64,000 nt of DNA. It comes from Evernia prunastri (Eukaryota; Ascomycota; Lecanoromycetes; Lecanorales; Parmeliaceae). The stretch spans positions 62,001-126,000 of the forward strand of contig NKYR01000026.1 in assembly GCA_003184365.1 (NCBI GenBank), given 5' to 3'. Below are positions 31,616 to 43,984 of the stretch, piece after piece (positions within the stretch are counted from its first letter, which is position 1; the number at the start of each line of letters is the position of its first letter). Under the pieces are notes generated by a model. The model did no database searches, was not told where the DNA came from, and saw nothing but the letters and a program-made list of their open reading frames with translations. The position numbers were made by a program, and so were the translations under genes.

Positions 31616-32387
31616 TCTTGGTCAACTGCAGTTGATTCTGTTTTGCAAGACTTTTCTCGTCTTGTCTCGTCCGTGTACTGGGAAGATAGGATTACTCAAT
31701 GTCCGATGAGATGGTTGAGGAGGCCGGGTCTTGGTTCTGTGTGACCCATGCAGGCAACCGCAGTAGGTGACAAGAACAGCAGAGCATGTTCTGAAAAGAA
31801 AATAGTGAATATAAGCAATGTCATGATGCATGGATTTCTTATTCAATGATTGATGATTGCCATTCTAATGAAGACATATACCGAGGACTACCGGAAACAA
31901 TTACACACACGCAATTTGAGGTTCAGCGTCAACGTAACGTGGCAGAAAGCTTGGCTCCCGAATTACGGGAACTTGTGCCTAATGGGGTAAAGCGTCTTGA
32001 GGCGTCGAGTATCTGGGGTACGAGGGGTACTCCCTTTGTTCGTCGGTGGTATTTCATTGTATTGGGTTCGATTCACAATTCCTAATGGCGCTGGTACAAT
32101 GGTGTAGCGGTTTTTTACTTTCTGTCTTCTCTTTAGAGTAGCGCAACGTAACCTACCCCTCACTCCCTGCCCTTTACGCCGACGATTTATATCTTAACTC
32201 TTAGGATAGAGAGTGGTACTCGTAGACAGACTTGTGTCATGATAGGTCGTGCTTCATTCTCTCTCTCTCTCTTTCTCTCTCTCTCCTCCTCTCTTTATGC
32301 AAATACATGTACTTTGCGTCATGATAAAAGCTGGTGTCTTCTCTTCATGACTATCAATTTTTCTCTGATTCCAACTTACTCTAGCGT
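31616..32387. other. Intergenic region with CT microsatellite
   Basis: This holds the Pha2 promoter side and the 3' side of the FAD oxidoreductase. A CT-repeat lies at 32258-32295. No gene is seen. Confidence 0.5.
32258..32295. repeat. CT dinucleotide microsatellite
   Basis: About 38 nt of CT repeats with a few interruptions (CTTT, CCTC). Confidence 0.85.
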
Positions 32388-34120
32388 TCAAAGCCTAGTA
32401 CTTGATGGATCGAACCTTTCGAAATGATTGAAATTGAACTGTTTCTTTCGCTTCCCTGCATCGCCCAACTTCCATCCGCCGGGTGCGAGCGTCTGGAATG
32501 TCTGTTTGGGATCATACTTGACACTGACATCCTTCAGAAACCTGACATTTTCATCGCCATAACTCCCGATTGGATCCTCGTCTTCGTATGCGAAATTCAC
32601 GTATTGCCAAGGTCTGTACGCCCCCACGCTCTGCGTGTATTCCGTGACGTTGCTCATAGTCGCGTCCATCAGCTCACGCACCCTCGTGTCTTGGGTCGCG
32701 TCATCCCAAAAGGCGACGAGCATGAGAACGATGACGTTGTCTTTGACGTTATCCAGACCGAGAACGTTACCGCCGTTGTGGATGCTGTATTGGGTAGCGA
32801 TGTAGGGGATGGGCTGGTATTCGGCCAGCAGGAAGCTGTAAGGCGGGTCCTTGTAGGTGGTTTCGTAAACGCCTTGAATGACTTCGTTGACCTTGGTTAA
32901 GACGGGCGTCGTGGCTTTGAATGTCAGACCAGCGTAGATGTTGCGGAGGCCACTGGGAAGGTTGAGCTGGCTCGTGAGGTTGTACAGGGATGCGACACCG
33001 AGAGAAGCTCCACCTGGAAGAGGGGTACCAATTCTATCAAAGGTGAAGTTGGCAAAGGGTGCGGGAAAGGTTTTCGGGTCAGTTGTATTGTCGGAGGAAT
33101 CATAGTAGCGTTTTTCGGTTGCGTTGCCGGTGTACTCGTACAGGTTCGAAGCGAGCGTCTCGTTGCTGGTTGCATTGTGGCCCCAAAACGTGATGACTGA
33201 TCCATATGGGTCGGACGACCCTTGATCAATCCAATCAATCATTGGCTGGAATGACTGCTGGACATCAGCGTAGCTGTAAGTTACCCTGCCACCCCACAGG
33301 TCCCCGCCCTGGAAAGCGACAAAGTCAAAGCGGGTGACAAGGCCAAGATTGCCAGAGCCGCCTTTGAGGGCTTTGAACAGATCAGGGTGCTGCCTGGAAT
33401 TGGCGTTGGTGACAGTGCCGTTGCCGAGTACAATTTCAAAATTCCTGACATTGTCACACACGAATCCATAACGAGCAGCGAAGAAAGAAATCCCACCGCC
33501 GAGTGTCAGACCTGCGACGCCCACATCCGACGCCTCAGCCCCCGGAACGAAGTATCCCTGGGCTTCCAGCGTTGTGTACACCTCTCCCCACTTCGCGCCT
33601 GCTTCCACCGAAGCCGTCTGGGTCTCTACATTGAGTGTCGTACGGTTCATTCGTCGCAGATCTATTGTTACTCCGTCACGGATTGCGTTCGACCCGACGT
33701 AAAGCATGTGCCCGCCGGCTTTGACCGCGAACTTGCATTGCGCTTGGGAAAATAAGGTGATGATTTGGGATACTTGCGTTGTGGTTGTGGGTTGAATGAA
33801 GCAGTCTGGCGAAAGCGCCGCAGGGAGATTGTAGTAACTATTTAGAATGGCATCGTACTGCATGGACGTCTCCCCTTTGTCGACAAAGGTGATGTGTGGA
33901 AAAGCCGCCTCTAGTTGAGAACACTACATTTTGGATTGGATGAGTGACGTGGTTACATGCCCATGGTTTTGTTCCAGCTTACACATGACGATGAATTGCC
34001 TAGCTGACGAGGATAAGCAGCCGACATTGGTGGGAGATCGAGCTGCGAAGGAGGACAAGCAGAGAATGCTGGTGCGAGGTGACTGAGACAACCCAGAGCA
34101 ATGACCGCGAACCTTGCCAT
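32388..34120 (-). CDS. Secreted FAD-linked oxidoreductase (BBE-like, PCMH type)
   Basis: There are two exons, 34120-33983 and 33923-32388, with a 59-nt intron (GTAAGC...TAG), giving 557 residues. The first exon supplies a signal peptide (ARFAVIALGCLSHLAPAFSA). The FAD domain has the covalent-flavin histidine in KAGGHMLYVG (H118), GAKWGEVY, GLTLGGGISFFAARYGF and GSGNLGLVTRFDF. The C terminus has the BBE-type end RPWQYVNFAYEDEDP and YDPKQTFQTL. Such enzymes oxidise sugars or secondary metabolites outside the cell. The second flavin-linking cysteine of true BBEs is not visible in the usual place, so single His attachment is likely. About ten N-glycosylation sequons fit secretion. Confidence 0.88.
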
Positions 34121-34467
34121 CGCTGTGAATCCTGCCTACGTTATGTCAAACATCAACGCGATAGTACTTAACGACAAAACCAGGGGCATGAATGGTAGAA
34201 TACATATACTGCTCTGTCGGCAAGTCGAAGCTGTACACTGGGTGGCTGGAACACCAGCAAAGAGCGCTTCAAGTACTGGCTCTTCGCTTCAATCGCGTAA
34301 GCATCAAGCTACGGTACACGAAGGAAGAGGCTACCACTAGGACAAACCCAACCCCATGTCGCCTACGAAAAGCATCTTATTGTGGGCTACTCTCACAATC
34401 ATCTGGCAGCGGTATCTCTTGAATGGATAATGCTTGGACATCTGCGCAGCTATCAGGTGCAGACATT
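34121..34467. other. Intergenic region, FAD oxidoreductase promoter
   Basis: This lies upstream of the oxidoreductase and downstream of the transporter, both on the minus strand. No gene is seen. Confidence 0.45.
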
Positions 34468-36762
34468 CTATGCAACGCCATCCATACGCTCCCTCATTTG
34501 TTTTGGCAGAAACACCCACACCGTTCCAATGACAGCCATAACCGAGCAAACAACAATCAAGAACCAATTCAGTACTTTCTCCTTCATGCCCAACTCCTTC
34601 CCAAATAATTTGAGATGAAATGCTAATGGTAAAACAATGCATATGCTAAAAGCCATCGCTGAACCCATTAGGGCCATGATTGTGTCGAACGACGGTACAA
34701 GAATAGCAATCAATATAATGACGGCGACGGTAAATAGTCGGGTCGCAAATTTGAGGAATCCGCGGGTGTAGCTTGAGATTCCAACAAGGCCAGACGCCTG
34801 TGGCATTGCCTGACGGTCGAGACCGACCAATTTTTCGATTACGTTATGTATGGGACGAGCACTAGGACCATTGTTAGAATAAGCACCAAAACAATGCTGT
34901 TCCCGTGGTGCTTCACTCACTTCAGAGGTATCTTGGTAAGAGGAATGATAGCTATGAAAACAACAATGCAAATAGAGATAGAATGCGGATATCCTTTGCT
35001 CATGAGTATATTTGACGTTATCTCGTCACGAACATTTTGACCGAACATCAAGAATCCTGCAACGGTAATAAGGCTGTCGAGAAGGTACTGTCCAGTGGTC
35101 AGGAATGCCCACAGCAATATGAATGGACTACCTACGGTAAAGATGTAGGTGTAATTTATGGCCCTCGTATACTTCAGTGGATGCCGCATATCTCTGTAGA
35201 TGTTGGGGAAGACGCTGTGCCCACCCCATGGAGCTTGGGATCGTCAATCGAGAACTCAAGCGTTGCTACGTGAGAGAAAACATACACATCAACAGGCCAA
35301 AGCTCAATGGTAATGTTGACCATCGTTGTGGGAACAAGGACGTCAGAGCAGGGTCTCGTAGCGAGCCCGGTGAATGAGCCTTCAAAGCACCATCAACGAA
35401 TATCAGGATGACGACTACACCATAGTCAGCTCAGCTTTTCCTTGTCTTTGTTTCGAGGGCATTGACTTACTTCCAATACAACAAATAATCCCAAGAACAC
35501 TTGTGACGCTGAGATAGCGAAGTGGAACAAAACTTAGCGGTACAAGGATTAGCCCACAAAGGAGTTTCCACTCAATAACCCCCCAACCGGGTATCAGGGC
35601 ATCCAAACTATCAGCAAAGAGCACTGCGAGAGCGACACACGCTGCGAGAAGCTCGATTGTAAAGAGGAATGCTGTAGCCACCCGAGCTCTTTCACCAAAA
35701 GCCTGGTAAGCGATATCAGCAAACCCTATTAGCGAGGGGTTCACGTCAAGACATTTTGCAAGGACTCCGGCGGAATATCTAGTGGAGATTGCAGAGAGCA
35801 ATAAGAATGTCATTCCCACAAGCCAGCCAGAGTATTTGAGCCCGAGTGGTAGACTGAGAAGGCCAACACCTATCAAAACATTGACGGAGTTAAACACGGT
35901 TTGAGGAAGGGTCGACCGGCCAACAACCATCTGAACTCTTGTGCCGTCTTTTTGTTCTATCACCCGGACTAGTAGTGGCTCTTGTTCCTTGTCCGGCTCC
36001 TGACGACTCTTCGCCTGCTGCTCGTGGTATAACTCCGCAGCATGGCGCATGGAGTCATCATTGGCTCGTGAAGACAGCGATCCATATACACCACCATAGC
36101 TGGAGGTGAAGGGTGAGGCCCGAAATGGCGCCCGGTCGAGGATATCGCCAGCGTCGTCTGGCGCCGACCTAGGTTCTTCTCGTCGTTGTGGTATTTCTTC
36201 ATCTTCCAGATCTTGAGCGGGTTCTTGATCGATGAGTGCCTCTGAAGAAGTTCCCTGCCGTTCCAATTGCTGTCTTAGCAATGACCTCGACTCCCCAGAT
36301 GAGGGCTGAACATCCGACCTCCGAGAATTCTCCAAATCATCATCTCTTCGTTCATCTACGACAAACGAAGGTCGAGGAGCTATCTCAACGAAGCCTGCAG
36401 CCCGCGACCACGAGCGGGCAAAGTTTTCCAAGCTGTTGACGCCTCCGACCTGGGCTAAGGTATTGATCCGCATCGAAAGAGAGGACCTGGGAAGATAGCA
36501 GAAGAGGTCAGTGTTGTAGTCGTATCTAGGTATTTGGTGATCAAATACAACGAGCTTACCTTCGATGCCGCAGATAATCACCCTCCGATTCGCGGTCGCC
36601 ACCGTTTCTTTGAGGAATGTTGAGTCGTCCAGATGTAGCTGTAGGCGAGGGAGCGTCGAACTGTACATGGCTTCCGAGAGAAGCCTCGGAGCCAACGCTC
36701 GACGATCTCCCATGTTCATAGTCCTCCCAGGTGGAGGGGTTCTTCGCCCTTGGCCCTGGCAT
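34468..36762 (-). CDS. Vacuolar amino-acid transporter, Avt1-like (AAAP family)
   Basis: There are six exons: 36762-36560, 36486-35471, 35414-35286, 35233-35136, 35087-34921 and 34861-34468. The introns are 73, 56, 52, 48 and 59 nt. Phases close to give 668 residues. The first 270 residues are disordered, acidic and Ser-rich with basic patches, as in Avt1. The transporter core begins STLPQTVFNSVNVLIGVGLL and continues LPLGLKYSGWLVG, PGSLRDPALTSLFP, SPWGGHSVFPNIYRDMRHP and IPLNARPIHNVIE, with about ten membrane helices. It is likely a proton-coupled antiporter loading neutral amino acids into the vacuole. The in-frame 48-nt intron is supported by the restored NYTYIFTYLLDS. Confidence 0.9.
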
Positions 36763-37702
36763 TACATTATCACCTTGAGAATGATGAAATCTTCATGGCA
36801 GACGCTCGCGAGTCTAGAAGAGAGGAGAGCAAGTGGCGAGTCTTCGAGGACACTCGGCCAACAGCGTCAGGAGATGAGCGGACAAGTTCAAGGGATCTGT
36901 GCAGTCCTCTTTGATGTGGTGTTAATCTTTGGCGCAGTTGTACTTATGAGACTAGGCGAGGTCACGCAATACTGAGTAGGGAATTGATAATAGGAAGTCA
37001 GGATGGCAACAAGGGTTCAAACGAAAAGACAACAGCGAGAATTCGAGAGAGGAGAGAATAGTGGCAAGAAAAGATGTAAAAAAAAGAAAGGAAAAATGGA
37101 TATGCATAGCATAGCACAACTGGGCAGATGGACCTCAGAGAGTCAAGATCTGAGTGGGCAATGAGGGGTCTTTCCAAAGGACGATCAGCTCCTGGCCAAT
37201 CAAGCGCCATTTTTGAGTTGAGTTAAATGTGACCCTAAGGTAAGTAAGGTACTTATTTGACTTCAATAAAAGAGATATATATTCAAGCTCAACCTCCTAT
37301 GTTGTTGTGAATGAGTGAATGATGAGATACAGTATTTTTGTACGAGTAAATAATGAAACACTATGGATGATTGATGAAATCGCTCAAAAATAATTCAAAC
37401 GTGGAATTTCACATGAAGATTGTAGCTTAGTAATAAATATTACGTACTAGTGCCTACCTAGGGTACGCATTTCACTCGTATTATAAGGTACTTCCTAAGG
37501 TGAAGGCCCCCGTGCTTTCAGCCCTGCCAAGTCTGACCGCCAATTCGTCATAAAATCCCCTCGTTCGAGAATTTCAACCACTTATAAAGTTACACCTGAA
37601 TAAGAAAATCCGCACGAGGACTTGGGATACTCGGAGTCAGTATAAAAAATCCAGTCAGAACCTCTGCTACTTGAGCCAAGATACCCTCCGCCTTCGCGCA
37701 CA
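36763..37702. other. Divergent intergenic region, Avt1-like / eRF1
   Basis: AT-rich, especially at 37230-37480, with no ORF of note. Both promoters should lie here. Confidence 0.5.
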
Positions 37703-39126
37703 ATGAGCGCCCCACAGGCCAACGAGGCCGAGAAGAACATCGAAATATGGAAAGTGAAGAAACTCATCAAGCGTCTGGAACAAGCACGAGGCAATGGAAC
37801 CTCCATGATATCCCTCATCATCCGTGAGTCTACCGCTACGCTAATTTGGCACCTGGAAATGTACAAAAGTTGGCGCTGACGGCCTCGGTTTCACAGCGCC
37901 AAAGGACCAAGTCTCACGAGCAGCGAGGATGTTAGCTGAAGAATTCGTACGTTCTCACGAGATTCCTGCAGAACATTTCTTGACTATTTTAGGGCACCGC
38001 CTCCAACATCAAGTCTCGAGTCAATCGACTGTCGGTCCTGTCAGCCATCACATCAACTCAGCAGCGTCTCAAGCTCTACAACAAAGTACCTCCCAACGGT
38101 CTCGTCGTCTACTGCGGGGAAATCATAACCTCAGAAGGGAAAGAACGAAAGATTAACATCGACTTTGAGCCCTTCAAGCCAATCAACACCTCCCTATATC
38201 TGTGTGACAACAAATTCCATACAGAAGCCCTAAGCGAGCTACTTGAATCCGATCAGAAATTCGGCTTCATCATCATGGATGGAAATGGCGCGCTCTTCGG
38301 AACGCTCAGCGGTAACACCAGAGACGTGATTCACAAATTCTCCGTCGACCTTCCCAAGAAGCACGGCCGGGGTGGTCAGTCTGCCCTCCGTTTCGCCCGG
38401 TTGAGAGAGGAAAAGCGCCATAACTACGTGCGTAAGGTAGCCGAACTTGCTGTGCAAAATTATATCACTCAGGACAAAGTGAATGTCGCCGGCCTGATCC
38501 TCGCGGGGTCTGCAGATTTCAAAAATGATCTGAACCAATCCGATATGTTCGACAACCGCTTGCAGTCTAAAGTAATCAAAGTAGTAGACGTTTCCTACGG
38601 CGGCGAGAACGGCTTCAATCAAGCCATCGAGCTCGCAGGTGAAACACTCAGTAACGTCAAATTCATACAGGAGAAGAAGCTCATCGGGAAGTACTTTGAC
38701 GAGATCAGCCTTGACAGCGGTAAAGTGTGCTATGGCGTCGAAGATACGCTCAAAGCCATGGAGGCCAGCGCCTGCGAGGTCCTGATCGTCTATGAAAATT
38801 TGGAAATCACCCGCTGGATTTTAAAATCCTCAAGCGGCTCGGAAGTCATCCTGCACACCAACAAAGGCCAAGAAGCCAACCGCGAGATGTTTCAGGATAA
38901 AGAGACAGGGCAAGAGATGGAACTCGTCGAGCAAAGCTCCTTCCTCGAATGGCTCGCCGAAAGCTACAAAGACTTCGGCGCCACACTCGAATTTGTCTCC
39001 GATCGTTCGAGCGAGGGTAACCAATTCGTAAAAGGCTTTGGTGGGATTGGTGCCATGTTGAGATACAAGTTAAACTTCGAACAACTGGCTGAGGTCGATT
39101 CCGAGGATGAATTCTACGATGACTGA
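37703..39126 (+). CDS. SUP45: Eukaryotic translation release factor eRF1
   Basis: There are three exons: 37703-37823, 37897-37946 and 37993-39126. The introns are 73 and 46 nt and the protein is 434 residues. The stop-codon reader NIKS is at 62-65 (TASNIKSR), the YxCxxxF motif is in LYLCDNKF, and the peptide-release GGQ is at 184-186 in GRGGQSALRFARLREEKR. The C-terminal part that binds eRF3 ends in an acidic tail (DSEDEFYDD). It recognises all three stop codons and triggers peptide release at the ribosome. It is nearly invariant in eukaryotes, and no odd residue was noted. Confidence 0.97.
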
Positions 39127-39959
39127 CGGTTTCGAAACCTCGCAGAGAGCGAGGATGCCGTTCCAGATGTTTCATCCGGGAAACATTTGACGGGTCTTCG
39201 CGACGGCCCGGTAGAGGCCGCGGATGGAGGAAGCGTGCAGGCGAATGGGCTCGCTGTTGGTCGAGCCCGATTGTGAAGCAGGAAAGAGCTCTGCAAGAAT
39301 TGGAAGGGTACGTATATGGCTACTACTGTTCAACTGATTGTCGGAGCTGACCGCAGGCCAGAGGAAGATGAGAAGTGACACAAGGAGACCTATGTCTAGA
39401 CCGACTAGGTATCAAAGACAGCACTCGCTACGCTATCCGGCTGAAAGTGGTCGCAGAGGGGTGGTACGCAGAGAAACAAAGCGGACGAATTTGATAGGGG
39501 GAACTTATATACAATAGTCACAGTCGTTACAATAAAACATATCAAGATTTGAGAAAAGAAAGACATTTATTCATCGCAGGCAAGCTGTCGATGACAAGAT
39601 CAATGACTACATTTTCCAGCTCAGAAACTTTGTTCGGCAAGATCCGGTATCAGTGAATTACTGCAGCTGCAATCAATGTACGGCGTCACCCCCGCCAGCA
39701 TCTTGAGCTTGGCGACCGAGACTCTCCTCTCATGTTGTTTCCTTCAGGCCGAGTCTTCCTTTACAGTCCTTACCGATGCAGACGAGTTTTCAAAAGTTGT
39801 TGCATTGTCTCTATTTGATACTTCCACTGTGTTCTCTGAATCCTAACAAGAACATATTCGCCATCTAAGTAAACTCTTTACTCTAGAAGCAAGCGCAAGC
39901 AACCGATGTAACCAACCTCCCGGTCTATCATGAAACATGATGCATCCATGCTCCACCGT
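39127..39959. other. Convergent intergenic region, eRF1 / Mg transporter
   Basis: Only small overlapping ORFs are present near 39172-39381, with no motif. Confidence 0.5.
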
Positions 39960-41978
39960 TCAGATGTACTTTTTCTTTTTGGCGATACCCAAGGCCAACA
40001 GCACGGCAAAAACAATGACCCCAATGATGCCAAAGAACCAGGCGTATCCTTCGCTGTTTTTCCCCGGCACTGGCACATTCATACCAAAAAGACCACAGAT
40101 AAGATTTAACGGCACCAAAACCGTCGCCGCCAGCGTGATCTTCGACAACACTTCGTTAGCCCGGTTGCCTTGGGCGATAGCTCCGACGCTGAGCTGTGCT
40201 AAATAGTTGGAATGGCTGCGCGAGAGCATTTTCTCGAAGTGTCCCAGATTGCTCATCATAGTGACAACGTGGTCCTGGATGTCGCCGAGGTAGAGACCAA
40301 TCTCGCCACGAGGCGTAACGCTGTACTGTTCGTTGCAACGTTTGGAAAAACCTTTGATGACGTCCGCCTTTCCACCTAGCAGACGCATGAGGGACATGAC
40401 TTTCTTGCGACACTCGCCAATTTGGCGCAACAAGGGAGTGAAATCTTCCGTGCGAGCGACGAAGACCTGGTCTTCAATAGTATCAGCTTCGTGCTCAATG
40501 GCGTGGATCGGCGGACCGAAAGTATCAACGATGTTGTCAATCATTGCGTAGCAGATCCAGTCGGCAGTGAGGGCCATGTAGTCACGGAGCTTGCCAATAC
40601 GCTTGCGGACGTTAATAGCGTGGGGAGACGGCGTGTAGGTGGTTGTAATGATACCTTCGCGGAAGACGACCATGTAGACGTTAACGGGCTCCATGTAATC
40701 TTCGCTGTTGACGTCCATTTGATAGAAGGAGCGAAAACAAACAAAATAGTACTGTTTGAACAGTTCAACTTTTTCGCGGGCTTCTTGGGTGATAATGTCT
40801 TCAGTAGTCAGGCGATGGATACCAAAAGCGCGTTGGAAAACGTGAAGCTCTTCTTCGGTTGGGTTGAGAATATCGAGCCACCAAACACCGCTATCATCTG
40901 GGAGCTCGAAGAGATCGCGGCATGTATCCCCTGGCGCAAGTAGATCTGCAAAATCCACGGCATGGACTGTTGACTCTGTTTCTGAAGAGAAGAAGCTATA
41001 ACGAATTGGTTCTGGTAGACTTGGCCGACGCTCTCTTGGTCCATTAGCACCCAACGGATCCCCAGCTTTCTCATCGGTGCCATCCTTGTCATTGATCCCA
41101 GTGTCGCTGTCGTCAATGGCACCTTCTGAACCAGCCTTAAGCGAACTGGATGATTGGGTAATGATTTTGGGTATGGCCGCATAGCGGAGATCATTGAAGA
41201 TCTGCGGTTTATTCCCCTGAGAGCTAAAGCTGAGTTTGTGCCTCAGACCATGCTTGCCATGTGCTTTCGGTTTCAGAGTCTCCGCAACGAATTCATCCAG
41301 CTCCTCAAAATCGATCTTATGGGTCTTGGTTGGTTCATCCGGCGTTGGAAAGCAAACGTCGTCTTCGGCTGGGTTGTGAAGGGAAATGCGCTCATCCTCT
41401 AGGCTCAAGTTTCGGACACTCCCGTTATTGAATGTGGGTCGACGACTGCGGCAGTGAGTGCCACCTGAGACAGTACGATGAAGCCCAAGGTCAATGTCAG
41501 AAGGCGCTCTGCTGCATATCGTGTTTGCTCTCTCGCGTCGACGTGGGTCAGCAAATGCATCAACAGAATTTGCTGGCGACGTAGACCGAGACGAGACTGA
41601 TGATTCTCTTGACCGGTTGGGGTGGTTTTGGCTCCTCCGAACAGTCCCACGCCTAGAGGCCGCAGGATTGAAGGACCCTCTCCGCTCTATGATATTCTCT
41701 CCGTTGCCGCTCCTGTCATCATCAATGATAGCTTGTTCAAAGTCCCTGGATATGGGTCCCGCATTTAGGAGCTCGTCTTTGAATTCAAGGAGCTCTGGGC
41801 GGCCTCCAATGCCAACGTTTGGGATAGGATGCCGCCCTTCAAGTGGACTACGTGGACCCTGCAAGCTGCCAATGGTATCGCCGCGCGGCCGTGTAGAAGG
41901 TTGATGGCGATGATCGTCAAGGTCAGAGACCAGAGTGCTGAACCTCGTCTGGGGTCGCTCTGATCTGGGAGAGTCCAT
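39960..41978 (-). CDS. CorA-type magnesium transporter, Mnr2/Alr-like
   Basis: This single exon encodes 672 residues. A long disordered N-terminal region of about 300 residues (Ser/Arg rich, RRGTVRRSQNHPNRS) precedes the CorA fold: WWLDILNPTEEELHVFQRAF, HRLTTEDI, FVCFRSFYQM, and a long coiled helix. Two C-terminal membrane helices follow, with the signature GMN at 632-634 (LICGLFGMNVPVPG). A short basic tail (AKKKKYI) ends the protein. The family imports or releases magnesium; the C-terminal layout resembles vacuolar Mnr2 as much as plasma-membrane Alr1. No intron is needed. Confidence 0.9.
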   Translation of the reverse strand: MDSPRSERPQTRFSTLVSDLDDHRHQPSTRPRGDTIGSLQGPRSPLEGRHPIPNVGIGGRPELLEFKDELLNAGPISRDFEQAIIDDDRSGNGENIIERRGSFNPAASRRGTVRRSQNHPNRSRESSVSSRSTSPANSVDAFADPRRRERANTICSRAPSDIDLGLHRTVSGGTHCRSRRPTFNNGSVRNLSLEDERISLHNPAEDDVCFPTPDEPTKTHKIDFEELDEFVAETLKPKAHGKHGLRHKLSFSSQGNKPQIFNDLRYAAIPKIITQSSSSLKAGSEGAIDDSDTGINDKDGTDEKAGDPLGANGPRERRPSLPEPIRYSFFSSETESTVHAVDFADLLAPGDTCRDLFELPDDSGVWWLDILNPTEEELHVFQRAFGIHRLTTEDIITQEAREKVELFKQYYFVCFRSFYQMDVNSEDYMEPVNVYMVVFREGIITTTYTPSPHAINVRKRIGKLRDYMALTADWICYAMIDNIVDTFGPPIHAIEHEADTIEDQVFVARTEDFTPLLRQIGECRKKVMSLMRLLGGKADVIKGFSKRCNEQYSVTPRGEIGLYLGDIQDHVVTMMSNLGHFEKMLSRSHSNYLAQLSVGAIAQGNRANEVLSKITLAATVLVPLNLICGLFGMNVPVPGKNSEGYAWFFGIIGVIVFAVLLALGIAKKKKYI

Positions 41979-43984
41979 TGTAGCTATAGACTGATAGACC
42001 GATCGAGAAAGTTGGGAACCTTATGGTAATGTTTGATATCTTAGTATGATGTAGGTTCGAAGCCACTCAAGCTCCGTTTGTGCACAAGGGGGCGGGAGTC
42101 CCCAGAGCGTAGAGGACCGGGCCCTCAGCTCTGCCCTTCTCTTTAGCCAGCTTTAGGTCTGCTCAGTGCATGAATAACCAATGTAGTCCTTCTCCTCCCC
42201 CGATGCTTGCGCTATTGTGCTGTCGCGTCACCTCCCAAAGCCCAGTTATGGAGGCTTGAGGTCTCCTCCCAGGAAGACTCGAACTCTTGGTCCCAGAAGA
42301 GGCCGAATGAAGGAGAAGTGGGTGAAGCGAGGCCCCGCCAACTTGATGGTGTTGATGGATTGATAAGAAGCCAGACTGGAGGTTCAAGGGTGTGGACGAA
42401 AGACTACTGTAGTCTTCCGTTCTCGCTATGAGGGATAATGCTTTAAAATGTTGAGCGTACAGAAACTGCGTTAGAGATGGAAATGGTGGGTAGTAGCCAA
42501 AGCGAAGAGAAGGATGGTAGGAGAGGTTTTCTTATAAGAAGAAGTAAGAAAAGATGATTGAAAGTAGGGTGTTGTTGGGTAGGTAGGTTTTGACACAAAG
42601 GCGGGGAGTTTTGTAGGTGGAAGTGTTTATGAGAATTTTAAGTGGGCAGCTGATGAGTCTTTTTTCTCGCTTTCACATTATTTTCTTAATGACGCTAGTT
42701 AAACCACATGACACTAAGCCTCATATGGCATATCATACCAGCCAAGGCAATCCCCCCGAGGTTTTCCAAGCGGTTCGAGGGTAGTCGAATATTTGAACTC
42801 GATATGGATGTCGGCTTCGCCCTTGGTGATTTCACAATGACGGCGTCCTACTGCTTTCAACGTCTACTGGCCAGACGACATCCAGCAGTGGAAAAACATC
42901 AGGCTTGACGTTTGGACTCCATTTAATCGAGGCACCACCCGTCCTTTTCGAAACCAACGCACTTAGGAGCGCACCCACTGCGACCATGAAAGATCCCATA
43001 GATGTCTTCTCTGCACAACCTCGGAAGATACAGATTGGTACCGCACCAAGCCTACCCTACAAACCAATAGATTTGTCGTCAGCGGCAGCCTCCGGTCCTT
43101 TCTTTTCGGGGGCAAGCAGTGCGACCCTTGACTTTGGTCTCGAAATAGGGGCCCTCAGGATCCCTGCAACTATAAGATCCAATTCATCGTTGACGGATCA
43201 CGAACGGTTTCCTATAAGGGTGAGAGGATATTGAGGCAATTAGAACAATGTCGACCAAAAAAAAAGGAGATAGCATGTCGAGTGGTCCTCTTTTTGCTCA
43301 ATGTCCCTGACTCATGAAGCACTTGTCGCATCTAAATCAAAGCCTTTGGAAACCGCTTCTATAAGACATACTACTACGCAGTGAGGCAGTATCGACTCCA
43401 TGAATTACACCAAAGATACCAAAATCTGAGACATTGCTTTCCTAGCCGTCAAACATGTCTACGCCGTTGGAGGGCTGCGTCTGGCAAGGCACTAATTCAG
43501 TCTAACTCAATTTATTGTTTTGCGCCATCTGCTAACCGGGCTACGCGAGTATGTTCATTTTGCATCCACGCCGGCCACGAATCCTCTTCCTCGTCTTTAC
43601 CTGCTCAAAAATCTTGCTTTCTTGGTCGATGTTCAATAATCGACCAGTCTCGATGCCACTCAACAGGTCGAGATTGAGATGCAACGAACCTTGTTGGTCT
43701 GTTACACCCATTGCGTGTAACTTTTAATAAGGTCCATGTGCACTGCAATTGCCGTTTCATGACTTGTTGTGGTTTATGAAACCTCGCTTATGAGGTAAGT
43801 ATCTGTATCACCATTCTCTCTTTCTCTACCTACTGTTTTTCAATAGTGCCGTAACATTCTATGAAACTACTCCTGTTGAAGTGAAGACCTGAAGTCAAGA
43901 TATCTGCTCGAATCGTCCCATTGGCTAACACAGTCTTCCTCGTTCTTTCCTTCAGCAACTGCTGCCTCTATGACCCTCTTCACC
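41979..43984. other. 2-kb region without a convincing gene
   Basis: This holds the Mg transporter promoter and unassigned sequence. A 109-codon plus ORF (42905-43234: DPIDVFSAQPRKIQIGTAPS) reads like protein in places but has no recognisable family and no supporting exons. Other ORFs are under 100 codons. Confidence 0.4.

Noticed and set aside
40422..40943. 173-codon plus ORF
   Set aside because: Antisense shadow of the conserved CorA domain of the Mg transporter.
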